From Nocardia blacklockiae (GTDB lineage: Bacteria > Actinomycetota > Actinomycetes > Mycobacteriales > Mycobacteriaceae): 64,000 nucleotides of DNA. The DNA lies in assembly GCF_015477355.1 (NCBI RefSeq), contig NZ_JADLRJ010000021.1, positions 16,131-80,130 on the forward strand, written 5' to 3'. Positions 55,532 to 63,947 of the stretch are shown here, piece by piece (positions within the stretch are counted from its first letter, which is position 1; each line of letters begins with the position of its first letter). The translations under genes and the position numbers were made by a program. The notes under the pieces are model-generated. The model did not search any database, had not been told where the DNA came from, and saw nothing but the letters and a program-made list of their open reading frames with translations.

Positions 55532-55825
55532 GTGGTGGCGGTCGACGGCTCGGCCGAGTCCTACCGCGCGGCGGCCTGGGGCGCTGTGGACGCCGCCCTG
55601 CGCGATCAGCACCGAGGTGATTCCCCCACCTCATCGACCTTTCCCGCCGGTTCGCGAATTGGACGAAGCGTCTCGGCGCAAAGTCGGTTGGCGATCGTCG
55701 GCAGCCCCGGCCGCGGTGGTTTCGCCGGTATGCTCCTCGGTTCGGTCGGTGCTGCGTTGCTGCCGTCGGTCGAATGCCCGATCGTAGTCGTCCACCGGTC
55801 CGCGAAAGATGTTGCGCGGCAGTGA
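55532..55825 (+). pseudogene. Universal stress protein with internal deletion
   Basis: A 97-residue open frame that starts with the opening of a Usp domain (VAVDGSAESYRAAAWGAVDA) and jumps to the end of one (AIVGSPGRGGFAGMLLGSVG, then CPIVVVHRSAK). The first 65 bases are nearly identical to those of the intact tandem Usp gene at 24888, so it is a recent copy that has lost about 200 codons. The ATP-loop glycines remain, but half the fold is gone. Confidence 0.7.
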
Positions 55826-55868
55826 CATTTCGCTCATTTCGGGTGGGTGCGGGTCCCGCCCGGGCGCG

Positions 55869-58262
55869 TCAGAGGATCCGCCGCTGTTGCAGCGACCGGA
55901 ACGAGAAGAAGCCGATTGCGGCGGGCAGCCAGAAGGTGGCCAGACGGTAGGACAGGACGCCGGCGATCGCGGAGGCGCTGGGGACGCCGCCCACGGTGAG
56001 CCCGGCGACCAGGGAAGCTTCGACGACGCCGAGTCCCGCGGGCGTGGGGCTGGCGGCGCCGAGTGCCGCGCCGCCGAGGAAGACCGCGGCCACGAGTGCG
56101 GGCGAGGGGGTGCCACCGAACGCGTGCACCGCAAAGCCGAGTGCCGCGATGTAGAAGACGTTGGTGCCCAATTGTCCTGCGAACAACGCGGCGGCCCGGC
56201 GTGGTGTGCGCGCGAGATCGGCGATCGCTGCCGCGGTGCCGCGCACCTGGTCGAACCACTCGGGCCGTTGCAGGAATACCCAGACGCCTGCTCCGAGCAC
56301 GGTCATCACGGCGACGAATCCGATGAGGAGTCCCCACCCGCTGGGCAACGCCGAGCCGAGCAGGAGACGGGTGCGGCCCAGCCACAGTCCCGCGCCGACC
56401 AATTCGACGAAATGGAGCAGGAATCCGGAGCTCACGAGCAGGGCGATGGCGGCGACCGCGGCAGGACGCGGCACTCCGGACCGTTCCAGATAGCGCTCGT
56501 TGACGGCGGTGGACCCGAGCCCGAACGGTGCGAGCCGGTTGGCGAACGACGACGCCAATTGGGCGTTGACCGTGCGCCCGAAGGCCAGCGGTCGCGGACA
56601 GGCGCCCAGCAGGGCCAGCGTCGCGGTGAGGTAGGTGGCCGCGGCCATCGCGAATGTTCCTGCCAGCCAATACCATCGCGCGTCGTCCAGGACGGCGATG
56701 GTGGCCCCCAGCTGTCCGATCTGCGGAAGCAGGATGTAAGTGGCGAAGACGGTGGCGGCGATCCAGCCGAGGGTTTGCCAGCGCACGCGGACCATCACCT
56801 CCGGCCGGGTGATTTCCGTGTCGGTCGCCGCGGCGACGGCCGACCGCAACTCCTCGAGCAGCCGGTGCTGCCGCCGGACGCCGCTGCGTGTCGCCGAGGC
56901 CAGCGCGAGCGGCTGCAGTTGCGGCGCGGCACCGAGCAGCGCGTCACGGCCGAGCACCCCCAGGGCAGTGCGCACGGCGCGGGGCACGCCGACCGCGAGG
57001 CTCATCGAAACCAGCAACTCGGCCACGTCGCCGTCGAGCCGGTGCTGCGAGGCGCTGGACTCCGCGAAACCGAAGTCGACTATCCACGCGCGTCCTTCGC
57101 CGTCGACGAGCACGTTGGCCAGGCGCAGGTCGCGGTGCGCGATACGGGCTTGGCGCAGCAGCGCGAGCTGACGCCAGACGTCGCGGAGCGTGTCATCGGG
57201 AACGGGTTCCAAGGGGTGGTCGAGAGTGCTTGCGGGAATGCGTACTTCGGCGAACCAGGCATCGCCGCGATCGGTGGTGCCGACGCCCACGATCTCCGGG
57301 GTGCGGATCCCCGCGCGGCGGGCGAGCAAGGCGAGGAACGCCTCGTGTTCGGCCTGTTGTTTCGGTGTGGCGAAGGGTGTTTCGTCCTCCAGTTCGCGGA
57401 ACATCACGTGCCGGAACAGTTTGAACAGCAGGTCGGAATTGCGTTCGTGGTAGCCGATGACCTTCACGAACAGGTCGCGGCCGGCGGCGGTGGTGACGGC
57501 GAAGGGCCGGGAACCGCGGGCGTCTTCCCGTGCGGGCGTGACGTCCAGTGGCTGGAAACCGGCCGCCGTCAGCGCGTGCCGGACGTCGGGTGGCTCGGCA
57601 CGGTGCACCGGGGCGCCCCACAGCAGGTGCAGTCCGGCGGCGATCGTCCACCCGAGGGCCGCGCCGCCGAAGACGTCGAGGATCAGGTGCGCGCCCATGA
57701 ATACCCGCGCCAGGGCGACGGTGGTGGCGGCGGCCCACGCGACGCGACGCCACGGCCGAGGCAGCCACGGCGCGGCGGCCGCGGCCAGCGCCGCCGCCAC
57801 TGCGGCATGCCCGGACACGAACCCGAGCCCGCCCTGGTGGCTGCGCAGCACCAGATCGGGCAGCAGCGCGTCCGGCCGAGCCCGGCCGACCAGGTGTTTG
57901 ACCACCAGCGCCAGCACATAGGCGAGTACTCCGGCGGCGGCCAGGTCGCGGGCCAGCCGTACCCGGCGGAACAGCAGTGCCGTCACCGCCGCCACACCGA
58001 CGGCCCCGATGGTGCCCAGCTGCATGATCGGCCACAGCGCCGGCGTCACCCACGACGGCAGATCGTTGATGAGGTGGAACAGGTCGGCTTCGAGCCGCGG
58101 CACCTTCGTGTAGTGCGCGACCAGCGCGGAGATCAGGACGGCGACGATGCCGAGTACCACCCGCACCGCGTCGCCGAGGTGCCGCTCGATCGGCCTACGC
58201 CGCGGGGCGCGGGACGATGTGGCCGCCCGGGGCGCGCGGTCGGCGGTGGCGTCGATGGTCAT
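55869..58262 (-). CDS. PAP2 phosphatase - kinase - flippase-like (AglD/MprF-type) triple fusion
   Basis: A 797-residue membrane protein of three modules. Residues 30-215 are a PAP2 lipid phosphatase with all three motifs: KHLVGRARP (K122-RP130), FVSGHAAV (H152) and ARVFMGAHLILD (H192). Residues 225-430 are an APH/RIO-like kinase with VKV (K267), AHRDLRLANV and IVDFGFAES (D396). Residues 480-790 are an LPG_synthase_TM (UPF0104) bundle of about eight helices with FANRLAPFGLGSTAVNERYL and SPTPAGLGVVEASLVAGL. The combination suggests coupled handling of a lipid carrier or glycolipid at the membrane. The start overlaps the stop of the next PAP2 gene. Confidence 0.85.
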   Translation of the reverse strand: MTIDATADRAPRAATSSRAPRRRPIERHLGDAVRVVLGIVAVLISALVAHYTKVPRLEADLFHLINDLPSWVTPALWPIMQLGTIGAVGVAAVTALLFRRVRLARDLAAAGVLAYVLALVVKHLVGRARPDALLPDLVLRSHQGGLGFVSGHAAVAAALAAAAAPWLPRPWRRVAWAAATTVALARVFMGAHLILDVFGGAALGWTIAAGLHLLWGAPVHRAEPPDVRHALTAAGFQPLDVTPAREDARGSRPFAVTTAAGRDLFVKVIGYHERNSDLLFKLFRHVMFRELEDETPFATPKQQAEHEAFLALLARRAGIRTPEIVGVGTTDRGDAWFAEVRIPASTLDHPLEPVPDDTLRDVWRQLALLRQARIAHRDLRLANVLVDGEGRAWIVDFGFAESSASQHRLDGDVAELLVSMSLAVGVPRAVRTALGVLGRDALLGAAPQLQPLALASATRSGVRRQHRLLEELRSAVAAATDTEITRPEVMVRVRWQTLGWIAATVFATYILLPQIGQLGATIAVLDDARWYWLAGTFAMAAATYLTATLALLGACPRPLAFGRTVNAQLASSFANRLAPFGLGSTAVNERYLERSGVPRPAAVAAIALLVSSGFLLHFVELVGAGLWLGRTRLLLGSALPSGWGLLIGFVAVMTVLGAGVWVFLQRPEWFDQVRGTAAAIADLARTPRRAAALFAGQLGTNVFYIAALGFAVHAFGGTPSPALVAAVFLGGAALGAASPTPAGLGVVEASLVAGLTVGGVPSASAIAGVLSYRLATFWLPAAIGFFSFRSLQQRRIL

Positions 58263-59056
58263 GCTCGGTTGCCCTTCTTCGGTTCACCGGAACCATCCCA
58301 TCGGCGTCTTCGGCCGGTCAGAGTCTTTCGACTCGGATCGGCATGTCCGGTTGTCTCGGACCGCGGCGCGGGCACGCCCGCAACGAGATTCAGGAGCGCG
58401 CCGATTGCCAGCCCGGCGGCAGCGCCGCCGACGACGTCCAACGGCGTATGCGCCCCGAGGTAGACCCGTGCCAGGGACGTGACGGCGGCCGTGCCGAAAA
58501 GGCAAGCGGGCCAGCGGGTTTCGAGGTAGGGGGACAGCAGAGTCGCCATCCCGAAGACGATGATCGCGTGTCCGGACGGAAACGCCTGCCCCGCCGCTGG
58601 GACGTCACGCAGGATCGCCCCGGGTATCGACGTGCCGGGCCGGTCATGGTCGACCAGCGCCTTCAGGATGTCGTACTCCACCAGCAGTTTCGTCGGTGCC
58701 AGCAACAACATGCCCACCGCCAGCCGGGGCCGGTGCGCCAGGAGTGCGGCGATCCCCATCACGATCGGCGCGCCGAGTACGCCCAGCAGCTGCACCAGCC
58801 AAAGCGGCCGATGCCATTCGCCGGGAAGGGAATTGACCAGATGGAAGGCGCGCCGATCCGCGGCGTCGGCGACGCCCGACCCGGTAACCCACACCACCCC
58901 GGCGGTCGCGCCGACGCCACCCAGCGTCAGCCATCCGTACCGCGGCGGCCGGTCGTACCCGACCGCCGCGGAGTCATCGTCGTGGCGTGGCGGGAACGGC
59001 CTGTCGATCGTGCACCTCCGCTGTCTCCCGGCAGTTTCAGTGTGGCGAGGCCGCAC
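58259..59056 (-). CDS. PAP2 superfamily lipid phosphatase
   Basis: A 265-residue membrane phosphatase with six helices and PAP2 motifs KALVDHDRPG, AFPSGHA and ARVYLGAHTPLDVVGG. It should dephosphorylate phosphatidic acid or a polyprenyl diphosphate. The start is uncertain: GTG 59056 opens the frame but the first 35 residues are polar and lack a ribosome site. Its stop overlaps the start of the PAP2-kinase-flippase gene (ATGA), so the two form an operon behind a DosR-like box. Confidence 0.82.
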   Translation of the reverse strand: MRPRHTETAGRQRRCTIDRPFPPRHDDDSAAVGYDRPPRYGWLTLGGVGATAGVVWVTGSGVADAADRRAFHLVNSLPGEWHRPLWLVQLLGVLGAPIVMGIAALLAHRPRLAVGMLLLAPTKLLVEYDILKALVDHDRPGTSIPGAILRDVPAAGQAFPSGHAIIVFGMATLLSPYLETRWPACLFGTAAVTSLARVYLGAHTPLDVVGGAAAGLAIGALLNLVAGVPAPRSETTGHADPSRKTLTGRRRRWDGSGEPKKGNRA

Positions 59057-59070
59057 GTGAGCCGCGCCGG

Positions 59071-59106
59071 GCGAAGTCCTTCATTGTCCGAGGGCCAAGG
59101 TCCTCG
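59071..59106. promoter_or_regulatory. DosR-like palindrome upstream of the PAP2 operon
   Basis: CGAGGGCCAAGGTCCTCG (59089-59106) is a near-perfect palindrome that reads CGAGGACCTTGGCCCTCG on the minus strand, a good DosR match. GCGAAGTCCTTCATTGTCCG (59071-59090) is a weaker neighbour. They lie 15-50 bases before the PAP2 start and 34-70 before a small plus-strand ORF. Confidence 0.6.
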
Positions 59107-59139
59107 CGGCGAGCTACTCGATGGCTAGGGGACGGTGTG

Positions 59140-59298
59140 GTGACGGCACAACCGTGTTCGACGCCGGGTTGTATCAAGCTGGCCGCGTTCAGGACTCGCA
59201 GCAGGCCCGCCTGGTGCACCGACTGTATCGCCGGAATCTTTGAAGCGGCAGTTCGAGACTCGAGGACCCGTTCACGGCTACCCGTGCACGGCTGCTGA
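59140..59298 (+). CDS. Short zinc-knuckle ORF, possibly truncated
   Basis: A 52-residue frame starting at GTG 59140. It contains CSTPGCIK and WCTDCIAGIFEAA, a CxxxxC...CxxC cluster like the treble-clef zinc fingers at the N-terminus of some larger actinobacterial proteins. A stop follows soon after, so it is either a mini-protein or the 5' remnant of a longer gene. A DosR-like palindrome lies 34 bases upstream. Its last 21 bases overlap the convergent desaturase gene. Not certain to be expressed. Confidence 0.4.
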   Translation: MTAQPCSTPGCIKLAAFRTRSRPAWCTDCIAGIFEAAVRDSRTRSRLPVHGC

Positions 59299-60267
59299 CG
59301 ACGTGTCTGATGTGCGGCGTGCACGCGCGCGGGCGAGGGCGCGGTCGCGATGCTCCTCGAACCGGGGTACCTGTACGGTTTCCAGATCGCTGAGATAGTC
59401 GGCGAGTCGTTCGCGGGCTTGTTCGCCGCGGGGCCCGAAGTCGTTGCGGCCCAGTATGTTCCAGTGGCGGACGACGGGTTGGAGGACTTCCTCCAGGTGC
59501 TGGCGGAGGTCGTAGATGCCGTGTTTGGCCATGAGGACGCCGTTGCGGCGGAAGTTGGGCATTCCGGTGCCCGGCATCCGGAAGTTGCGCACGATCAGGT
59601 CGATCGCCTCCATCGCCTGGTCGGGGACGAGGTCCAGCGCCGCGCCGCACATCGTGCGGTAGAAGATCATGTGCAGGTTCTCGTCCAGCGCGACCCGTTG
59701 CAGCATGCGGTCGGCGATCGGGTCGCCGCACGCGGAAGCGGTGTTGCGGTGGCTAATCCGGGTAGCGAGCTCCTGGAACGACACATAGGCCACCGAGTAC
59801 AGAAACCCGGACTGCCCGGCGCCGCCTTGTCCGACCGGGGTGTGGAAACCGGTGGTCATGTGGGTCATGCGCGCGTTCTCCAGGGCGACGGGGTCGACGC
59901 CGCGGGTGACGACCAGGTAGTCGCGCAGGACGATGGAATGCCGGGCTTCCTCGGCGGTCCAGCGGCCGACCCAGGTTCCCCAGGCGCCGTCGGGGGAGAA
60001 GTTCGCCGTGATTTCGCGATGGTAGGACGGCAGGTTGTCCTCGGTGAGCAGGTTCGTCACCAAGGCTGCCTTCGCGACGTCCGACAGCCTGGATTGTCCT
60101 GGCTCCCAATCGCTGCCGCCGAGCATCGCGAAGTTGCGGCCGTCGTCCCAAGGGATGTAGTCGTGGGGATGCCACTCCCGGGCCATCGACAGATGCCGGT
60201 CCAGTGCCTGCCCGGCCACGGGCTCGAGTTCGGTGAGAATCTGCCGTTGCGTCAGGTCACGTGCCAC
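59278..60267 (-). CDS. desA: Acyl-ACP desaturase (stearoyl-ACP desaturase-like, DesA)
   Basis: A 329-residue soluble diiron desaturase of the FA_desaturase_2 family. The iron ligands are in NLLTEDNLPSYH, TAEEARHSIVL (EExxH), SFQELATR (Glu) and ALDENLHMIF (DExxH). It introduces a double bond into an acyl chain on ACP with O2 and electrons from ferredoxin. The GTG at 60267 is used, with GGCGG 11 bases upstream; an ATG at 60312 is an alternative. A DosR-like box sits 109 bases upstream. Confidence 0.9.
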   Translation of the reverse strand: MARDLTQRQILTELEPVAGQALDRHLSMAREWHPHDYIPWDDGRNFAMLGGSDWEPGQSRLSDVAKAALVTNLLTEDNLPSYHREITANFSPDGAWGTWVGRWTAEEARHSIVLRDYLVVTRGVDPVALENARMTHMTTGFHTPVGQGGAGQSGFLYSVAYVSFQELATRISHRNTASACGDPIADRMLQRVALDENLHMIFYRTMCGAALDLVPDQAMEAIDLIVRNFRMPGTGMPNFRRNGVLMAKHGIYDLRQHLEEVLQPVVRHWNILGRNDFGPRGEQARERLADYLSDLETVQVPRFEEHRDRALARARARRTSDTSSAAVHG

Positions 60268-60375
60268 TGTGGATTTCCGCCTTTCCAAAACATGCTCGTT
60301 CGCCCTCGACACTTCGTCTCCGCGGGGGCGGCCGCGGAACGCGGTCTACGGTCGCCGCCGCCAGGATTTGCCGGT

Positions 60376-60393
60376 AGGGAAGAAGGTCCCGAC
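60376..60393 (-). promoter_or_regulatory. DosR-like box upstream of the desaturase gene
   Basis: On the minus strand 60393-60376 reads GTCGGGACCTTCTTCCCT, which fits GGGACC..GGCCCT with one half-site change. It lies 109 bases before the GTG at 60267 in a 308-base gap with no other gene except the start region of a small plus-strand ORF. Confidence 0.55.
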
Positions 60394-60575
60394 TACTACA
60401 CAACGTCGTCACCGACACCGCCGGCTCTCCGCAGGCGTCGTCCAGAGCATGCTCGATCTCAGGTTCGACGAAAATGTTCGGGCCATGTGGCGCTGTTGGG
60501 CCCGGTATGCGGCAGGCATCGTCGAGGCATCCGACCCCCGGGCACGGGCATGAGAATTCGAGGAGACGAGTGACG

Positions 60576-60644
60576 ATGTTGCCCGAACAACTGCACCAGA
60601 TGCTGCACGAATTCATGATGTGGCTGCACCAGCAGGCAAGATGA
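60576..60644 (+). CDS. 22-residue His/Met-rich peptide ORF
   Basis: MLPEQLHQMLHEFMMWLHQQ plus AR. An ATG at 60576 is preceded by GAGGAGA at a good distance. The peptide is an amphipathic helix candidate with three His and four Met, a pattern seen in metal-binding or membrane-active mini-proteins. Too short for codon statistics; no homologue recognised. Confidence 0.35.
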   Translation: MLPEQLHQMLHEFMMWLHQQAR

Positions 60645-60908
60645 TGACGAATCGTGCGGATTCCGGGGACCCGGGCGGTGGTGGTGTTGCAGTGCAGGGT
60701 AGTCGCCCATGCGGGCGCGTACCGGTGGGGCGGTGGTCGAGGTGTTCGGCGCGGTTGGTCAGGCCGCGGATGCGTCGGCGGGTGCTTCGGCGTGGGCGCG
60801 GATGGTGCGCAGGGTGGCTCGCATGATGTGGGCGACGAACGGCCTGATCAGCCGCGATTTTCGTCATGCCTCTGCACATGGCCTTCCTGTTGAACCGAGG
60901 AGCGCGAA
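60645..60908. other. Region without a supported gene
   Basis: Open frames of 60-90 codons exist on both strands (Arg/Pro-rich), all typical of GC-rich noncoding DNA. Nothing is recognised. The end (60899-60905, AGGAGCG) serves the RNase III-like gene. Confidence 0.4.
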
Positions 60909-61640
60909 TTGCGACGTGGTGCCGGTCCTGACGGGGTCGCGGCGGTCGTCGGCGCGACCGGCTTGCCGATCGATCCGGCTCTGGTGTCCCTGGCCTTGAC
61001 CCACCGGTCCTTCGCCTACGAACAGCGCGGTCCCAACAATGAGCGGCTGGAGTTTCTCGGGAGCTCCCTGGTGTCGTTGGTTGTCACCGAGTCGCTTTTT
61101 CGCGCGAACCCACATATGACAGAAGGCAGGCTGGAGAAGCTCCGGACGGCGGTCGTCAACATGCACTCGATCGCCGAGGTCGCCCGTGGATTCGTGCCCG
61201 GCGGCCTGGGTCTTTGTATCCGGCTCGGCAGGGGAGAGGCCGCGACGGGCGGTCGGGACAAGGACAGCATCCTCGCAGGTGCGCTGAAGGCGGTCGTGGG
61301 TGCCTGTTATCTGCAGCATGGTCAGGAGCAGGCCGCGCAGTTGGTCACTCGAGTGTTCGCGCCCGCAATTGCTTCGGCGATGCACAGTTCCGGCGGTGGT
61401 TCGGACTGGAAGACTAACGTGCAGGAGTTGAGCCGGGCGGCGACTGGGCGTGCCCGAGTACGCGGTGCGCGATCGCGGCAGAGACCATCCGCCACGGTTC
61501 ACCGCCACCGTGCTGGTGGGCGGCGTAACGGCCGGCCGGGGAGAGGACGAAAGCAAGAAAGAGGCTCAGCAACGCGCCGCAAGTCGTCGGGCACACCGAC
61601 CATCCCCGGATTGGCCGACGTTCCAGGCCTGTGGTCGCCG
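60909..61640 (+). pseudogene. RNase III paralogue with lost catalytic acids and a frameshift
   Basis: The frame from TTG 60909 reads as an RNase III endonuclease domain: LALTHRSFAYEQ, NNERLEFLGSSLVSLVV, ILAGALKAVVGACYLQHG. Enzymes have NERLEFLGDAVL and D..EA..GA.Y in these places; here the Asp after LEFLG is Ser, and the later Asp/Glu pair is Gly/Lys. At about 61445 the frame shifts: the dsRNA-binding domain (VPEYAVRDRGRDHPPRFTAT, VLVGG, SKKEAQQRAAS) continues in another frame. So catalysis is lost and the protein is broken, unless the shift is a sequence error. A ribosome site AGGAGCG is retained. Confidence 0.65.
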
Positions 61641-61744
61641 TTGTACCTGGTGCCGCCGGCGCCCTCGCCGTTTGTGTCGAGACCCGGGCGTGTACCACCT
61701 CGTCCGCCCCTATGCTTCAACTCGGGTATGCCTGCTGCGGTGAT

Positions 61745-62652
61745 AACATCCGGCGCACGTTGGACACCGTCGTGTTGCGCGCGGTTCCGCCGTCGTGTCG
61801 GGCTGTGCGCACAGCCCGTGTCCGGCTGCCGTTCAAACGTATGATCCGTAGGGCGGCCTGTACACGGCCTGGATACTTCGGTCCCGCTGGAGATTTGCAG
61901 ATACATGCCGCCATCACCAGATCGGTTTAACTGCAAAATAGCGCCCGGCCTGCATATAATGGCCGATAGCCGCAGGTAAGTAAAAAAGTTCTCAATTTCG
62001 TGGCTATATACGCGATCCACAAGGACCGCATATGGATACTGTACTTTTGCCCCCCGCTACCTCGCAGCCGTTCCGTCGTGACCTGCGGTTTCGGGGTGTC
62101 GTCGGCGGCCCTGTGACGGCCTGGGAATCGGGGTCGGACTGGGATTTTGCGCTCGGTGTGGTTGGTGCGCAGGCCTGGTCGGCACGACGTACGGCGTGTC
62201 GCGTGCCGCCGCGGGCGCCGGTGGATGGGAGTGGGATGGGAGTAAGGCGGTGGCAAGGCACTCCGGTGCCGGGTGTGCACACGGCACCGGTACGACTCCA
62301 GTAATGTGCCGCTCCGCGACTCCTCGGGTTTGCCGGGATGGCAGAGGTGCGGAGGCGAGAGTCGGCATCACCGAAAGCTTGGATTAGATCAGTAGGCTCA
62401 TATCCGGTTCAGGCACCAAAATCTGTCCGTTTGGTTAATCAGCTCGGTATCTTCGGCCCCGCAGAGGCCTGACGGGCGACCGCTCACTTCCGGCGTCACA
62501 GTGTGGTCGGTCGCCGACGCCATGGCCCGACCTCTCGGGATCTGTGTGCGAGAGGGGACTCGTTCCCCTCGGTGCGGCGGATTTGCCTAACCCGTGTGTT
62601 CGATGACATCTAACATATGTTGACTCCCTGATGTTTTCAACGATGCCACGCT
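61745..62652. other. Gene-poor stretch
   Basis: About 900 bases without a recognised gene. It is less GC-rich around 61920-62040 (for example CATATAATGG at 61953 and TATATA near 62004). A 90-codon frame from ATG 62032 has an AAGGA upstream but an ordinary shadow-like composition and no family resemblance. An ATG-rich, GC-skewed segment 62196-62300 has repeats of GGATGGGAGTGGGATGG type. Confidence 0.35.
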
Positions 62653-62868
62653 GGGTTCTGAAGGTAAAACGTTGTGGCCGAGAGGCTTTGAGTTCGTACC
62701 GGAGTGGCCGCATCGCAGCCGTTGGGGAGAAGTATTCGGCGGCGACGTCGTCGCCGCGGCGATGATCGACTGCCTGGTCCCACCGCGCCGAGGTCATTTC
62801 CCTCGAGGGCGACAGCTACCGCCTTGAGGACCGTGATCCGGGTCGTGTTCCCGCCGCTAGGACCAATG
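62653..62868 (+). mobile_element. IstB (IS21-type ATPase) C-terminal remnant, copy 1
   Basis: Frame one reads RWGEVFGGDVVAAAMIDCLV, and after a shift near 62783 RAEVISLEGDSYRLEDRDPG then RVPAA. This is the C-terminus of actinobacterial IstB proteins (WGEVFGDDVVAAAMIDRLVH... VISLKGDSYRLKDRDLG). The remaining IstB and the IstA transposase are absent, and a frameshift breaks it. The first 130 bases form a direct repeat with 63671-63806. Confidence 0.75.
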
Positions 62869-62979
62869 CCTGACCCCGAACGCGTGATATGCGGCATTTG
62901 CGGATGTTCGACTGGGATCTGCCACTCATGCGTAAGATGTCGCATGGCCTTCCTGTGAAGACAGCCGCCGATTGTTCAG

Positions 62980-63443
62980 TTGCCTCCCGGCCAGCTCTCG
63001 GCCGACGAAACCAAAGCACTTCTCTCGTACCAACTCCTCCACGCAAGGATCAACGAAACCGATGCGAAGATGTGGCAGGTACCGAGCCTCACGCTGACCG
63101 CGCAGGCCTTCCTCCTGACGATAACGCTCAGCGCGGATTTCAAACTCGGGAGTCACATCGTCAGCGCGAGCATGGGCGTCCTTATTTCTGCCCTTTCTCT
63201 GCAGCTGATGGCGAAACATCGCCACTTCCACCGGCTCGACACTGCAATGCTCAACTATCTTGAGCAACGTTTTAGTCTCTACAAGTTGTCGACATTCAGC
63301 TGGCCTACAGACGTTGTCGAACCGCCAAAACATGGCTGACTCGACGAAAAAGCGTCAAGGTCTGGCGATTCGGATTGGCTGTCATCGGCCTGATCAACGC
63401 TGGCCTGATTCCGGCATTCATCTTCTTCCCTCAGTGGTTCTAA
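62980..63443 (+). CDS. Small membrane protein split by a one-base shift
   Basis: The frame from TTG 62980 gives 119 residues with a hydrophobic pair around 40-60 and 63-78 (LTLTAQAFLLTITLSADF, GVLISALSLQLMAKH) and stops at 63339. In the -1 frame the sequence continues from 63324 as AKTWLTRRKSVKVWRFGLAV then IGLINAGLIPAFIFFPQWF and a stop at 63443, a further membrane helix. Adding one A to the four-A run at 63327-63330 restores a 154-residue three-helix protein. Function unknown. Confidence 0.5.
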
Positions 63444-63670
63444 ACGACGCCCACCAGCAGGCAAGGGTTCCTAACCAGGTCAGCTATCGGTGTCCAAGTT
63501 CAGCTCCGGATCGCACGGCTTTCGGCACTACAGTGCGTTGCTGAAAGCTCAACGAGCCGAGGGCCTTTGGCGCCAGCCGAATGCGCGCAAATCGGCATGA
63601 GCGGGCACCAGGTAAGTGATGAGGACGTGCTCTGCGGCCGGCTCGTCGATGCTGGCATCACTGGGCTTCG

Positions 63671-63815
63671 TGGGGTTTCCGAAGGTAATGTGTTGCGTCG
63701 GTGAGATTTTGAGGTTGTGCCGGAGTGGCTGCATCGCAGCCGCTGGGGAGAAGTATTCGGCGGCGGCGGCGATGTCGTCGCCGCGGGCATGATCGACCGC
63801 CTGATGAACCGGCCC
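63671..63815 (+). mobile_element. IstB remnant, copy 2 (direct repeat of copy 1)
   Basis: Reads SRWGEVFGGGGDVVAAGMID then RLMNRPRAR and a stop. Similar to 62653-62783 at base level (shared CCGGAGTGGC, GCATCGCAGCCG and GGGGAGAAGTATTCGGCGGCG), and likewise cut off before the end of IstB. A GGC triplet expansion marks it off from copy 1. Confidence 0.6.
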
Positions 63816-63947
63816 AGGGCGCGGTAGAAGATGATGGGGCGAGTCGGCAACCACGAAACCCTTCTGCCTGGCCCGATCCCACATCGACTCCTAGTTGCGT
63901 CGCGCGGAACCGCTCGGTCTGCGCCACGGGTGGGTTCGGCGCGCCGG

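Noticed and set aside
55809-58463. An 884-codon plus-strand open frame opposite the PAP2-kinase-flippase gene
   Set aside because: Gln/Gly/Arg-rich low-information sequence with no motif. The minus strand encodes three recognisable domains.
62032-62304. A 90-codon plus-strand frame with an AAGGA upstream
   Set aside because: Ribosome-like spacing is good, but the residue composition matches neighbouring shadow frames and nothing is recognisable. Not supported as a gene without conservation data.
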